Below are positions 5,827-6,304 of a DNA stretch of 6,304 nucleotides, one piece after another (the first letter of the stretch is position 1; each line of letters starts with the position of its first letter). The stretch comes from JAAYZQ01 sp041300865 (GTDB lineage: Bacteria > Chloroflexota > Anaerolineae > JAAYZQ01): the NCBI GenBank assembly GCA_041300865.1, contig JBFYTF010000597.1:1-6304 (forward strand), given 5' to 3'. The notes beneath the pieces were generated by a model. It was not told the DNA's origin. It worked only from the letters and a program-made list of their open reading frames with translations, and made no database searches. The translations under genes and the position numbers were made by a program.

Positions 5827-6304
5827 ACCCGGCAGGCACGTCGAAGCGGTAGCCCAGTCCTCGCTCCGTCAGGATGTACCTGGGATGGGCCGGATCTGGC
5901 TCCATCTTTTTTCTGAGACTGTGAATGTAGACCTTCAGATAGCTCAGTTCGCCGGTGTACTCCCAACCCCAAACCTGGGTCAGAAGATACCGGTGGGTCA
6001 AGACACGCCCCATGTTGTCCAGAAAGCAGCTCAACAGGGCAGACTCCTTGGGAGAAAGCGACACCGGCTGACCGTCGACCAGGAGCTGAAAAAGGCGCCG
6101 GTCAAAGGCAAGGCGACCGTCGATCTCGAGAATGCCGTCACGCAGAGCAGGGTGATCGCTGCGGCGCAGGAGGGCGCGAATGCGCGCCCCGAGCTCGCTC
6201 AGGCTGAAGGGCTTGGTCAGGTAGTCGTCAGCACCCAGGTCAAGCCCGCGAACCTTGTTCGCATCGCCGTCCAGCGCTGTCAATATGAGAATCGGAGCGT
6301 TGCT
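5822..6304 (-). CDS. OmpR/PhoB-family response regulator, N-terminus beyond window
   Basis: The frame is open to the right edge and gives 160 residues ending at TAA (5824-5822). It begins inside a receiver domain (APILILTALD), about 70-80 residues after where the protein should start, so the phospho-acceptor Asp is outside the window. The remaining receiver marks are intact: the Thr of LTALD, GADDYLTKPF with the conserved Lys (residue 31 of the visible part), and ARIRALLRR. A winged-helix DNA-binding domain fills about 62-157, with YLKVYIHSLRKKMEPDP and ERGLGYRF. It should act as a normal phosphorylation-dependent transcription factor; the partner kinase is not in the window. It resembles the adjacent second regulator throughout its DNA-binding domain (VWGxEY and YIHxLRxK patterns shared), which suggests an old duplication. 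An internal TTG at 6283 is a reading-frame artefact and not a start. Confidence 0.92.
   Translation of the reverse strand, partial: SNAPILILTALDGDANKVRGLDLGADDYLTKPFSLSELGARIRALLRRSDHPALRDGILEIDGRLAFDRRLFQLLVDGQPVSLSPKESALLSCFLDNMGRVLTHRYLLTQVWGWEYTGELSYLKVYIHSLRKKMEPDPAHPRYILTERGLGYRFDVPAGS

Noticed and set aside
5742..5972. 76-codon minus-strand frame spanning the gap after the first regulator
   Set aside because: It overlaps the regulator's winged-helix coding sequence in another frame and the regulatory repeats; no domain or ribosome site supports it.

Overview
The window reads as a GC-rich bacterial chromosome fragment in which every supportable gene lies on the minus strand, so transcription runs from high to low coordinates. 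Gene content and protein style (OmpR-type regulators, a cobalamin-type radical SAM protein, a polyprenyl-phosphate-type family 2 glycosyltransferase, a Wzy/WaaL-like membrane protein) would fit a Chloroflexota (Anaerolineae-like) genome. That assignment is an impression from protein style and is not proven by any marker in the window.

Upstream (right-hand) part, 4885-6304: two OmpR/PhoB-family response regulators in tandem. The first runs off the right edge and keeps the conserved receiver lysine. The second has lost the phospho-acceptor aspartate and the conserved lysine, so it looks like a phosphorylation-independent pseudo-receiver regulator. The gap between them (5674-5821) holds a candidate extended -10 promoter, and just upstream of it a set of GGT(T)A direct repeats, four of them exactly 11 bp apart. 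This layout resembles a PhoB/OmpR-class operator and suggests that one of the two regulators controls the second.

Middle gap, 4737-4884: no gene. It is rich in inverted repeats, including two near-ideal hairpins (9-bp and 10-bp perfect stems), but has no T-tract that would make either a textbook terminator.

Left part, 1-4736: a four-gene cluster for a cell-surface glycan. In transcript order it encodes a hexapeptide-repeat acyltransferase, a polyprenyl-phosphate-type GT2 glycosyltransferase with four C-terminal membrane segments, a B12-binding-domain radical SAM enzyme, and an O-antigen ligase/polymerase-like membrane protein cut by the left edge. The last three are tightly coupled (8-nt and 4-nt overlaps). 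A plausible joint role is building, chemically modifying and polymerising or transferring a lipid-linked glycan; the radical SAM step is the unknown one. Large plus-strand open frames opposite these genes are judged to be high-GC shadows.
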